Source: Lysobacter sp. S4-A87 (GTDB lineage Bacteria > Pseudomonadota > Gammaproteobacteria > Xanthomonadales > Xanthomonadaceae). Taken from it: a DNA stretch of 64,000 nt. Below, piece after piece: positions 29,086 through 36,816 of this stretch. The stretch covers positions 1,550,001 to 1,614,000 of the forward strand of contig NZ_CP093341.1 in assembly GCF_022637455.1 (NCBI RefSeq), in the 5' to 3' direction. Position 1 is the first letter of the stretch, and each line of letters opens with the position of its first letter. The notes under the pieces were generated by a model. That model was given only the letters and a program-made list of their open reading frames with translations. It ran no database searches and was not told where the DNA came from. The translations under genes were made by a program, and so were the position numbers.

Positions 29086-30064
29086 GGCCGTCTCCTTCCG
29101 CAAGCGGGGCTTGCCCCGAGGATACTCCTGCCGCCGGCTGCCAGGTGTCGACGAGGTATAGCGGCCGCTGCTTGGATTCGTCGTAGAGGCGGCCCAGGTA
29201 CTCACCGATCACGCCCAGCGCGATCAGCTGGACGCCGCCCAGGAACAGGATCACCGACATCATCGTCGGCCAGCCGGCCACCGCGTCGCCCCAGAACAGC
29301 GCCTTCACGATCACGGCGGTGCCATAGACGAAGGCCGTCAGCGCTGTCAGCAGCCCCAGGTAGGTGGCCAGGCGCAGCGGCGCGGTGGAAAAGCTGGTGA
29401 TGCCTTCCAGCGCCAGGTTCCACAGCCGCCAGAAGTTGAACTTGCTGTGCCCGGCGGCGCGCGGCGCGCGGTGATAGGGGATGGCGACGCTGTTGAAGCC
29501 AACCCAGCCGAACAGCCCCTTCATGAAGCGGTGGCGCTCGCGCAGCTGGCGCAGGGCCGACAGGGCCCGCGGCGAGAGCAAGCGGAAGTCGCCGGTGTCG
29601 GCCGGGATGGGCGTGCGCGACAGCCGGCCGATCACGCGATAGAAGGCATGCGCGGTGCTGCGCTTGATCCAGCCTTCACCCTCGCGCTCCAGGCGCGTGC
29701 CGTGGACATCGTCATAGCCCTCGCGCCACTTCGCGACGAACTGGGGGATCAGCTCCGGCGGATCCTGGCCGTCGGCATCGAGGATCAGCGCGCCGCCCTC
29801 CTCGACGCGGTCGAGCCCGGCCGTCAGGGCCAGCTCCTTGCCGAAGTTGCGCGACAGCCGCAGCACGGCGACACGGCGGTCGGCCGCCGCCAGCTGCAGC
29901 ATCACCGGCCAGGTGCCGTCGTTGCTGCCGTCGTCGACGTACAGCACCTGCGCATCGAGATCGTGTGCCAGCGGATCGAGCACCGCGGCGATGCGCGGAT
30001 GCAGCAACGGCAGGTTGTCGGCCTCGTTGAAGGCGGCAATGACGATGGTCAGGCGTTCGCTCAT
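29045..30064 (-). CDS. GtrB/DPM-type glycosyltransferase family 2, membrane-bound
   Basis: This 339-residue GT-A enzyme has TIVIAAFNEADNLP, YVDDGSNDGTW and the metal-binding ILDADGQDPPEL. The C-terminal region has two membrane helices (YLGLLTALTAFVYGTAVIVK; MMSVILFLGGVQLIALGVIG). This is the layout of undecaprenyl-phosphate glycosyltransferases such as GtrB/ArnC, which load a sugar on the lipid carrier. I chose ATG 30064 (MSERLTIVIAAF); the upstream extension reads through a repeat. The last 41 bases overlap the CBS gene. Confidence 0.93.
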   Translation of the reverse strand: MSERLTIVIAAFNEADNLPLLHPRIAAVLDPLAHDLDAQVLYVDDGSNDGTWPVMLQLAAADRRVAVLRLSRNFGKELALTAGLDRVEEGGALILDADGQDPPELIPQFVAKWREGYDDVHGTRLEREGEGWIKRSTAHAFYRVIGRLSRTPIPADTGDFRLLSPRALSALRQLRERHRFMKGLFGWVGFNSVAIPYHRAPRAAGHSKFNFWRLWNLALEGITSFSTAPLRLATYLGLLTALTAFVYGTAVIVKALFWGDAVAGWPTMMSVILFLGGVQLIALGVIGEYLGRLYDESKQRPLYLVDTWQPAAGVSSGQAPLAEGDGHAHRTTTARSQSA

Positions 30065-30088
30065 GCCGCGAATAGTAGCCCGTCGCCC

Positions 30089-30116
30089 GTCATTCCCGCG
30101 CAGGCGGGAATCCAAG
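30089..30116. repeat. Short dispersed repeat of the CATTCCCGCNNNGGCGGGAATCC type
   Basis: CATTCCCGCGCAGGCGGGAA followed by TCC is an inverted repeat (ATTCCCGC/GCGGGAAT) of the kind scattered through many proteobacterial genomes. It lies in the gap between mtgA and the glycosyltransferase. The gap also holds a low-complexity stretch (30165-30225) of CCCGAAACC- and CCCGGCGCCAC-like units. Confidence 0.65.
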
Positions 30117-30241
30117 GACGTTGCACTTCGAAGTCCGTGCAGCCACTCGCCGAAGCGCCGTCCGCCGGCCCGAAACCCGAAACCCAACCCCGAAGCCCGG
30201 CGCCACCCCGGAGCCCGGCGCCACACCGAACCTCACCGCCG

Positions 30242-31000
30242 CTACTCAAGGCGCTTGAGGTACTCGGTTCCGCCGATGTAACGCATCTGCCGCTGGATCG
30301 CCTGCGAGCGTCTTTGCACGTAGGGCCCCGGCTTGACCACGCTGTAGCGGCGCGGGCTCGGCAGCACCGCGGCCAGGCGCGCCGCCTCGGACGGCGCCAG
30401 CTGGCTGGCATCCTTGCGGAAATAGGTCCGCGCCGCGGCCTGCGCGCCGTACACCCCATCGCCGAACTCGGCGATGTTGGCGTAGACCTCGATGATCCGG
30501 TGCTTGGGCCACAGGGCCTCGATCAGCAGCGTGTACCAGGCCTCGATGCCCTTGCGCACATAGCTGCGGCCGCTCCACAGGAACAGGTTCTTGGCGGTCT
30601 GCTGGCTGATGGTGCTGCCGCCGCGGACCTTGCGGCCACGCGCGTTGTTCTTGCGCGCCTTCTCTATCGCCTTCAGGTCGAAACCGAAATGCTCGGCGAA
30701 GTTCTGGTCTTCCGAGGCCACCAGCGCGAGCGGGAGGTTGGGCGAGATGTCGTCGAGGTCGCGCCAGTCGTAGGCGATGCGGAACGACCACTCGCCATCG
30801 CCCCACGCCTCCAGTTGCCGCGACAGCATGAAGGCGCTGAAGGCCGGGTCGACGAAGCGCAATGCCGCCACCTGCGCGACGCTGCCGATCAGCAACAGCA
30901 GCGGCAGCGCCAGCAGCCATCGAATCCAGCGACGGCGACGACGGACCGGAACGGCTGCGGTCTGGGCAGTGTGCCCGCCTGCTTCTTCGGTCCCCGTCAT
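30242..31000 (-). CDS. mtgA: Monofunctional biosynthetic peptidoglycan transglycosylase
   Basis: This GT51 enzyme polymerises lipid II into glycan strands at the periplasmic face. It has about 252 residues from ATG 31000; an in-frame GTG at 31042 is the alternative. A basic stretch and one membrane helix ([19 protein letters not shown]) come first. The catalytic Glu is in [35 protein letters not shown] and [20 protein letters not shown] are the other conserved GT51 motifs. No transpeptidase domain follows. Confidence 0.96.
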   Translation of the reverse strand: MTGTEEAGGHTAQTAAVPVRRRRRWIRWLLALPLLLLIGSVAQVAALRFVDPAFSAFMLSRQLEAWGDGEWSFRIAYDWRDLDDISPNLPLALVASEDQNFAEHFGFDLKAIEKARKNNARGRKVRGGSTISQQTAKNLFLWSGRSYVRKGIEAWYTLLIEALWPKHRIIEVYANIAEFGDGVYGAQAAARTYFRKDASQLAPSEAARLAAVLPSPRRYSVVKPGPYVQRRSQAIQRQMRYIGGTEYLKRLE

Positions 31001-31072
31001 GCCTTGCACTGCGCCATCTCCATCCCCATCTTGTCTCGTCACCCTTCACACGGTCGCGTGCATTATCCGCCA

Positions 31073-32029
31073 ATGCCGCGCGCCGGCAGCACGAGCACGA
31101 TGATGACCCAAGCCAGCACGCAATCCCGCCCCGACGGCAACGACCGCGACCAGTTGACCCGATTCCTCATCGAAGGCGCCGGCGTGCGCGGTGTGCGCGT
31201 ACACCTGCAGGACACCTGGCACCAGATCCGCGAGCGCGCCGAGTATCCACTGGCCGCGGCCGAACTGCTCGGCGAGGCGGCCGCGGCGGCCGCGCTCTTC
31301 ACCGGCCATGCCAAGGTCGACGGACGCCTGTCGGTGCAACTGCGTGGCGATGGCGCGCTGCGCACGCTGTTCGCCGAATGCACCGCCGCCGGGACCCTGC
31401 GCGGCATCGCCCAGCTCGCCGACGATGGCGAAGTCTCGCGCGACCTGACCCAGCTGGGACCCGATGCGGTCCTGGCGATCACCATCGAGAACCCCTCGAT
31501 CGACGGCCGCGACCCCACCCGCTACCAGGGCCTGGTGGCGCTGGAGTCGGATTCGCTGGCGGGTGCCTTCGAAGGCTATTTCCGCCAGTCCGAGCAGTTG
31601 CCGACGAGACTCCTGCTGGCAACCGACGAACGGCATGCAGCGGGACTGATGCTGCAGAAGCTTCCGGGGGATGATGGCGACGACGACGGCTGGGCACGCG
31701 CCTGTGCCCTCTTTGACACCCTCAGCCCACGCGAGCTCCTGGAATGGAGCGCCGATGATCTTCTGACCCGCTTGTTCCACGAGGACGGGGTGCAGCTGCT
31801 GGGCCGCAAGCCATTGCGGTTTGCCTGTTCATGTTCACGCGAGCGGGTCGAGGCGATGCTGGTCTCGCTTGGCGCGGACGAGGCGGAAGCGGCGGCGGAC
31901 GCGGCCGGCGGCGAAGCCAATATCCGTTGCGAGTTTTGCGGACACAGTTACCGTTTCGGCAAAGAGGAAATCGCTAGCTTGTTCTCCGTGGCAGCCGCTG
32001 AACTGGCCGCCCCGGAACGGCTTCAGTAG
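31073..32029 (+). CDS. hslO: Hsp33 redox-regulated chaperone
   Basis: This cytosolic holdase is activated by disulfide formation on oxidation. It has 318 residues from ATG 31073; ATG 31100 or 31103 would give lengths closer to E. coli Hsp33 (292). The N-terminus has DQLTRFLIEGAGVRGVRV and a GRLSVQLRGDGALRTLF core. The zinc-binding redox switch is complete: CxC in FACSCSRERVEAML and CxxC in IRCEFCGHSYRF. It is divergent from mtgA. Confidence 0.95.
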   Translation: MPRAGSTSTMMTQASTQSRPDGNDRDQLTRFLIEGAGVRGVRVHLQDTWHQIRERAEYPLAAAELLGEAAAAAALFTGHAKVDGRLSVQLRGDGALRTLFAECTAAGTLRGIAQLADDGEVSRDLTQLGPDAVLAITIENPSIDGRDPTRYQGLVALESDSLAGAFEGYFRQSEQLPTRLLLATDERHAAGLMLQKLPGDDGDDDGWARACALFDTLSPRELLEWSADDLLTRLFHEDGVQLLGRKPLRFACSCSRERVEAMLVSLGADEAEAAADAAGGEANIRCEFCGHSYRFGKEEIASLFSVAAAELAAPERLQ

Positions 32030-32051
32030 TCCGTCTCGGTTTCATCTGAAA

Positions 32052-32080
32052 TTGTTAAATAAACATAAACGGTCTATAGT
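32052..32080 (+). promoter_or_regulatory. Strong candidate sigma-70 promoter
   Basis: TTGTTA, 17 bases, TATAGT, in an AT-rich island unusual for this GC-rich window. It is followed by AAAGGAGAGGGG and precedes the exported hypothetical protein at 32135. Confidence 0.65.
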
Positions 32081-32134
32081 CGCGGTCCAAAGGAGAGGGG
32101 AACTCCACCGGGTTTACCCGGTCGTAACCAGACC

Positions 32135-33001
32135 ATGTACACGCGCCTGCTTCGACTGCCGTTGACCCTGCTGCTCGCCCTGGGCGTGGCTGCGGGCGTA
32201 CATGCGCAGGGAGCCCCCAAGCGAGCTGCCAGCGATACGACCTACCTCCCGGTCTGGAACCAGACCAGCGGCAAGCTCGAATACCTGCTGCAGCTGGAAC
32301 CGGCCAGCACGCCGATCGCCGGCGCCCGCTGGCAGGTCGGCAGCAATACCCTCGGCGCGGCCTTCGGGCTCGAGGCCGGAGACACGCTCGGCCTGGTCTG
32401 CGACCGCCAGACCGGCCTGGCCGGTGCGATCGGCAACCTCGCCAACCACTGCATGCTGGCCACCCTCGACGACGACGGCGAGTACTCGGCCAGCCGCACC
32501 GCCACGATCGGCGCCAGCCTCACCCGCCCGGGTGGCAAGGTCGGCCTGGCACTGGGCAGCGGCCGCGATGCCATGCCGGCATGGCTGAGCCCGAACAACA
32601 AGGCCAGCAAGGTCGACCAGAACACGCTCACCGTCTACGGCCAGAAGAACATCGGCCGCGAGGCGACCGTGTCCATCGGCGGTACCTGGGCCCGGGCCCG
32701 GCTGATCCCGGCCGGTGAAGTCCCGGCGCTTGCAGATCGCTGGAGCAGCAAGAGCGTCACCATCGGTGCCGGCCTGGGCAATTTCAGCGCGAACATCGTC
32801 GGCCGCGTGGTCGACATCCCCGGCGAACCCGGCCAATGGGAAGGGCTGGGCGTCGGCCTGACCTGGCGCACCCCCTGGAGCGGCCAGCTCACCGTTGGCG
32901 CCGAAAACGTCGTCACCCGCGGCAAGAATCCGTTCGCCCCGGCCGACAACGAGAAGGACGAAGGCACCGTGCCTTACGTCCGTTACGAGCAGGACCTCTA
33001 A
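32135..33001 (+). CDS. Exported hypothetical protein, probable outer-membrane beta-barrel
   Basis: This 288-residue protein has a signal peptide (LPLTLLLALGVAAGVHAQG). The rest is Gly-rich alternating beta strands such as IGASLTRPGGKVGLALGSG, KSVTIGAGLGNFSANIVGRV and GVGLTWRTPWSGQLTVGAENV. This pattern suggests a small barrel in the outer membrane. It has no domain I recognise. Two cysteines (VCDRQ; NHCML) could form a disulfide. It is a single-gene unit with its own promoter and terminator, which suggests a well-expressed protein. Confidence 0.75.
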   Translation: MYTRLLRLPLTLLLALGVAAGVHAQGAPKRAASDTTYLPVWNQTSGKLEYLLQLEPASTPIAGARWQVGSNTLGAAFGLEAGDTLGLVCDRQTGLAGAIGNLANHCMLATLDDDGEYSASRTATIGASLTRPGGKVGLALGSGRDAMPAWLSPNNKASKVDQNTLTVYGQKNIGREATVSIGGTWARARLIPAGEVPALADRWSSKSVTIGAGLGNFSANIVGRVVDIPGEPGQWEGLGVGLTWRTPWSGQLTVGAENVVTRGKNPFAPADNEKDEGTVPYVRYEQDL

Positions 33002-33012
33002 GCCTGCTGTCC

Positions 33013-33034
33013 GGCCGCGCTTGCGGCCTTTTTT
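33013..33034 (+). terminator. Rho-independent terminator
   Basis: A GGCCGC/GCGGCC stem with a 4-base GCTT loop is followed by six T. It lies 12 bases after the stop of the exported hypothetical gene. Confidence 0.88.
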
Positions 33035-33142
33035 GATCCAATCTCACGCCTGACAGGTCGTACTGCGACCTGTGTCACCGTTTGCGTTCGCAAACGTACC
33101 AGGGCGTATCTTCACACGATCAATACAAATCGTTAACGAGTC

Positions 33143-33171
33143 TTTCACTTTCCTGAGCGCGCAGTTAGGAT
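33143..33171 (+). promoter_or_regulatory. Promoter of the first twin TonB receptor (shared module)
   Basis: TTTCAC, a 17-base spacer, TAGGAT, preceded by TTAACGA at 33133-33139. The same arrangement occurs at 36701-36729. The following leader (to about 33212) shares TTGCCG, TGGCGTC and TTTTGACTCCA blocks with the second receptor's leader in the same order. Confidence 0.55.
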
Positions 33172-33259
33172 CGGGTCCGACTTTGCCGTTTTTGGCGTCG
33201 CTTTTGACTCCATCGGCCAAGTCGTTCCGGAACACCGACCCGCTTGATTGGAGAGAGAG

Positions 33260-36200
33260 ATGACACCCAAGACCACCCCGCTCCGCGACGCGATCGTTTT
33301 CGCGCTCGCAGTGGGCACCACCGCAGCCGCCGGCACCGGCGTTGCGATGGCGCAGGAAGAGCAGCAGGCAACCAACCTCGACCGCATCGAAGTCACCGGC
33401 TCGCGCATCCGCCAGGTTGATATCGAGACCGAGGCACCGGTGCTGACCATCACCCGCGCCGACATCGAAAAGCAGGGCTTCCAGTCGGTCGCCGACATCC
33501 TGCAGAACATTTCGGCAGTGGGCGCACCGGCCATCAGCCGCGCCGCTCCGCTGACCGCGGGCGAGAACGTCGGCGGCCAGTTCATCAGCATGCGCAACCT
33601 GGGTGCCGCCCGCACCCTGATCCTCGTCAACGGCAAGCGCCTGGGCATCAGCACCAGCGGCCTGCAGGACGTGTCGCTGATCCCGACCGTTGCGGTCGAG
33701 CGCATCGAAGTGCTGAAGGACGGCGCCTCGTCGATCTACGGCTCCGACGCGATCGCCGGCGTGGTGAACATCATCACCCGCTCGAACTTCGAAGGCGCCA
33801 CCGCCAACGCCTACTACGGCCAGTACAGCGAAGGCGACGGCGAGACCACCCGCGCCGACTTCATCATGGGCTTCACCGGTGAACGCGGCTCGCTGACCGC
33901 CGCCGTGGAATACCGCAAGGAAGAGGAAGTCTTCGCCAAGGACCGCCCGTACAGCGCGTTCGGCCAGAGCGATCGCCACCCGACCCGCAACTGGACCACC
34001 GTCAGTCAGTGGGGCGTGATCAACCTGCCCGCCACGATCGGCGGCGGCACCACGGCGTTGACGGCTTACCAGAACAATCGCGTGCTGAACGACGGTGGCG
34101 ACTGGCGCAGCCTGGGCAACTTCCACATCCAGAACTGCGACGTCGGCGCCGTTGGCGCATCCGTCCCCGCTGCCTGCCGCGCCACCGCCGGCGCCGGCTC
34201 GGTCACCGACAAGACCAACACCAACCAGCAGACGCACCTGCGCACGCCGCTGGAAAGCCGTGCGCTGTTCGTCAACGGCCTGTTCGACATCACCGAAGAC
34301 ATCCGTTTCCGCGGCGACATGCTGTACTCGAACCGTGATGCCGAGCGCCAGGTCGCCGGCTATCCGTTCCAGAGCACGGCGGCCGGCCCGATCCCGGGCG
34401 GCTTCAAGATGTCGAAGGACAGCTACTACAACCCGATCGGCAGCCACCATGGCTTCGCCACGCCGCAGGATGTGGGCTTCTGGCGCCGCACCTGGGAAGT
34501 GCCGCGCGTCGACAGCCCGTCGTCGACCACCTGGCGCTTCGCCGCCGCGGTGGAAGGCAGCTTCGACGTCGCCGAGCGAATCTTCGACTGGGACGTCAAC
34601 TACCTCTACAACAACAACAAGGTCCACCAGGAAAACTACGGCAACCTCAACGTTGACCGCGCCAAGCAGGCGACCGGCGCGTCGTTCGTCGACAGCAACG
34701 GCCAGGTGGTCTGCGGCACGCCGGACAACCCGGCCACCGCGACCGTCAATGAGCGCAACGTCATTCCGGGCTGCGTGCCGTGGAATCCGTTCATCCCCTA
34801 CGGCCGCACCGGCGACGGCGGTCTCACCGGCAACCAGGCGCTGCAGGACTGGCTGTTCCAGCGCCTGAACTCCAGCGGCGAAACCGAAACCACGGTGTAC
34901 AGCGCCAACCTCAGCGGCTCGATTGCAACCCTGCCGGGCGGCGACCTGGGCATGGCGGTGGGTTACGAAAACCGCAAGGAATCGGGTCGCTTCATTCCCG
35001 ACGCGCAGGCGGTGACCGGCAACTCCACCACCCTCGCAGGTGGTCCGACCCAGGGCCGTTACACGGTCGACGAAGTCTATGCCGAGCTGCTCATCCCGGT
35101 GCTGGCCGACATGACCATGGCGAAGGAGCTGAGCTTCAGCCTCGCCAGCCGTTACTCGGATTACGACACCTTCGGCGACACGGTCAACAGCAAGTTTGGC
35201 TTCAAGTGGAAGCCGATCGACTCGCTGCTGTTCCGCGGCACCTGGGCTGAAGGCTTCCGCGCTCCGACGATCAACGACCTGTTCGGCGGCGGCTCGCAGA
35301 CGTTCTCGTTCTTCACCGACCCGTGCGACACCAGCTTCGGCGCTTCGCGCACCAACCCGGCGGTGCGGGCCAACTGTGCCCGCGACATCACCAACGCCAA
35401 CACGTTCCGTCAGCTTGGCCAGGGCTTCCAGCCGGCCGGTTCGGGCAACTCGCAGACGCCGGTGGCGTTCTTCTCGGGTTCCAATCCGAACCTGATTCCG
35501 GAGACCTCGGAGTCCAAGACGCTCGGCACGGTGTGGAGCCCGGGCTTCATCGAAGGCCTGAACGTCAGCCTGGACTGGTGGACGATCCGCATCGACGACA
35601 CGATCGTTGCCGACTCGCCGACGCAGATGCTCAACGACTGCTACATCCAGAACGATCCGACGCGTTGCGTGGACTTCACGCGTGACCCGACGCTGGGCTA
35701 CGTCAACAACCTCACCTTCACCGGCATCAACGCCGGTTACCGTGAGGCTGAAGGCTACGACCTCGACCTGGGCTACCGCCTGCCGACCGACACCTTCGGC
35801 AACTTCAACCTGTCGTGGCAGACGACGTACACCGTCAAGGACGAGATCAAGACCGACACCAACCCGGCGACTCCGCCGCAGCAGCTGGTCGGCTACGCAA
35901 CGTCGCCTGGCTTCACGGGCACGTTCCGCATCCGCTCCAACGCCACGCTGAGCTGGGACATGGGCGCGTGGGGCATCAGCTGGGGTGCGCGTTACTACTC
36001 CGGCCAGAAGGAAACCTGCCTGTCGCTCACGATCTTCCCGGACGAGTGCGACAACCCGGACTTCGCCGTTGCCAACCCGAGCCCGGCACAGGCTCGCGCG
36101 ATCAACGAGCTGGGTTCCAACACCTTCCACGACCTCGAGTTCCGCTGGCAGGCTCCGTGGAATGCCACTGTCGCCATCGGCGCCAACAACGTTTTCGATC

Positions 36201-36304
36201 ATGTTGGCCCGGTGCTCTACAGCCAGCCGAGCGCGAACGTGTCCTACCAGGGCCAGTTCGACATCGGTCGTTTCATGTACATGAAGTACCAGCAGCGCTT
36301 CTGA
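33260..36304 (+). CDS. TonB-dependent receptor, twin 1
   Basis: This 1014-residue outer-membrane transporter starts at ATG 33260, behind GGAGAGAGAG. The leader [20 protein letters not shown] is almost the same as in twin 2. [16 protein letters not shown] is the TonB-box region. The plug has [10 protein letters not shown] and [20 protein letters not shown]. The large barrel contains paired cysteines (CDTSFG...[24 protein letters not shown]), likely surface-loop disulfides. The C-terminus ends in Phe (MKYQQRF). The substrate is unknown; receptors of this size class usually import oligosaccharides, peptides or large chelates. Confidence 0.95.
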   Translation: MTPKTTPLRDAIVFALAVGTTAAAGTGVAMAQEEQQATNLDRIEVTGSRIRQVDIETEAPVLTITRADIEKQGFQSVADILQNISAVGAPAISRAAPLTAGENVGGQFISMRNLGAARTLILVNGKRLGISTSGLQDVSLIPTVAVERIEVLKDGASSIYGSDAIAGVVNIITRSNFEGATANAYYGQYSEGDGETTRADFIMGFTGERGSLTAAVEYRKEEEVFAKDRPYSAFGQSDRHPTRNWTTVSQWGVINLPATIGGGTTALTAYQNNRVLNDGGDWRSLGNFHIQNCDVGAVGASVPAACRATAGAGSVTDKTNTNQQTHLRTPLESRALFVNGLFDITEDIRFRGDMLYSNRDAERQVAGYPFQSTAAGPIPGGFKMSKDSYYNPIGSHHGFATPQDVGFWRRTWEVPRVDSPSSTTWRFAAAVEGSFDVAERIFDWDVNYLYNNNKVHQENYGNLNVDRAKQATGASFVDSNGQVVCGTPDNPATATVNERNVIPGCVPWNPFIPYGRTGDGGLTGNQALQDWLFQRLNSSGETETTVYSANLSGSIATLPGGDLGMAVGYENRKESGRFIPDAQAVTGNSTTLAGGPTQGRYTVDEVYAELLIPVLADMTMAKELSFSLASRYSDYDTFGDTVNSKFGFKWKPIDSLLFRGTWAEGFRAPTINDLFGGGSQTFSFFTDPCDTSFGASRTNPAVRANCARDITNANTFRQLGQGFQPAGSGNSQTPVAFFSGSNPNLIPETSESKTLGTVWSPGFIEGLNVSLDWWTIRIDDTIVADSPTQMLNDCYIQNDPTRCVDFTRDPTLGYVNNLTFTGINAGYREAEGYDLDLGYRLPTDTFGNFNLSWQTTYTVKDEIKTDTNPATPPQQLVGYATSPGFTGTFRIRSNATLSWDMGAWGISWGARYYSGQKETCLSLTIFPDECDNPDFAVANPSPAQARAINELGSNTFHDLEFRWQAPWNATVAIGANNVFDHVGPVLYSQPSANVSYQGQFDIGRFMYMKYQQRF

Positions 36305-36324
36305 TCCACCGGCAACACGCCAGG

Positions 36325-36399
36325 CTGCACGCTTGGCGACTGCAGGCTTGACGACTGCAGGCTTGACGACTGCACGCTTGACGACTGCACGCTTGACAA
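36325..36399 (+). repeat. 15-bp tandem repeat, five units
   Basis: Five consecutive units of CTGCA(C/G)GCTTGACGA differ only at one or two positions (first unit TTGGCGA, last TTGACAA). They lie between the stop of TonB receptor twin 1 and its terminator. The copy number could vary between strains. There is no spacer diversity, so it is not a CRISPR array. Confidence 0.92.
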
Positions 36400-36424
36400 C
36401 TGCGGCCCCTCACGGGGCCGCAGT
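36399..36424 (+). terminator. Terminator-like hairpin after twin 1
   Basis: A perfect 11-bp stem ACTGCGGCCCC/GGGGCCGCAGT with a TCAC loop is followed by a weak CTTGTC tail. Its GGCCCC/GGGGCC core matches that of the terminator after twin 2. The 392 bases from here to the twin 2 start hold the next promoter and leader; I see no gene in them. Confidence 0.65.
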
Positions 36425-36700
36425 CTTGTCCGGCATCGGCCGCCGCGCGGATGCGACCGGGCCCGACCCCACCGGCAAGCATGAACAGGCGGGATCCGGC
36501 ACTGGATCACAGCCTTTTCGGCAGGTACCAACTAACGTTTGTTTCACCAAATCCGCCAGTCATGATTCGGCGACGCACCGCCGGTTTTCAGAGTAGCGCT
36601 GCAACCGACTGTTTTTACTGGCTATTTTTTGACATACCGAAGCGTATCCGTGACTACCCCGGGGCCCGGTACGGGCTGTCCTGTTCAAAATTAACGACAC

Positions 36701-36729
36701 TTTAATTCTTCTTTCCAAGCGTCTACTAT
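36701..36729 (+). promoter_or_regulatory. Promoter of the second twin TonB receptor (shared module)
   Basis: TTTAAT, a 17-base spacer, TACTAT, preceded by TTAACGA at 36691-36697. It aligns with the promoter at 33143-33171, including the TTGCCG, TGGCGTC and TTTTGACTCCA blocks between promoter and start codon. Confidence 0.6.
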
Positions 36730-36816
36730 CGGCCCGACCTTGCCGGATTTGGCGTCTTTTTTGACTCCACCCGCTCGGTTCCCATGGGAAACCCCAAGAC
36801 ACGCTTGGAGAGAGAG

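Noticed and set aside
36325-36399. Possible CRISPR array
   Set aside because: Units are directly adjacent with no spacers, and no cas gene is present. It is a simple tandem repeat.
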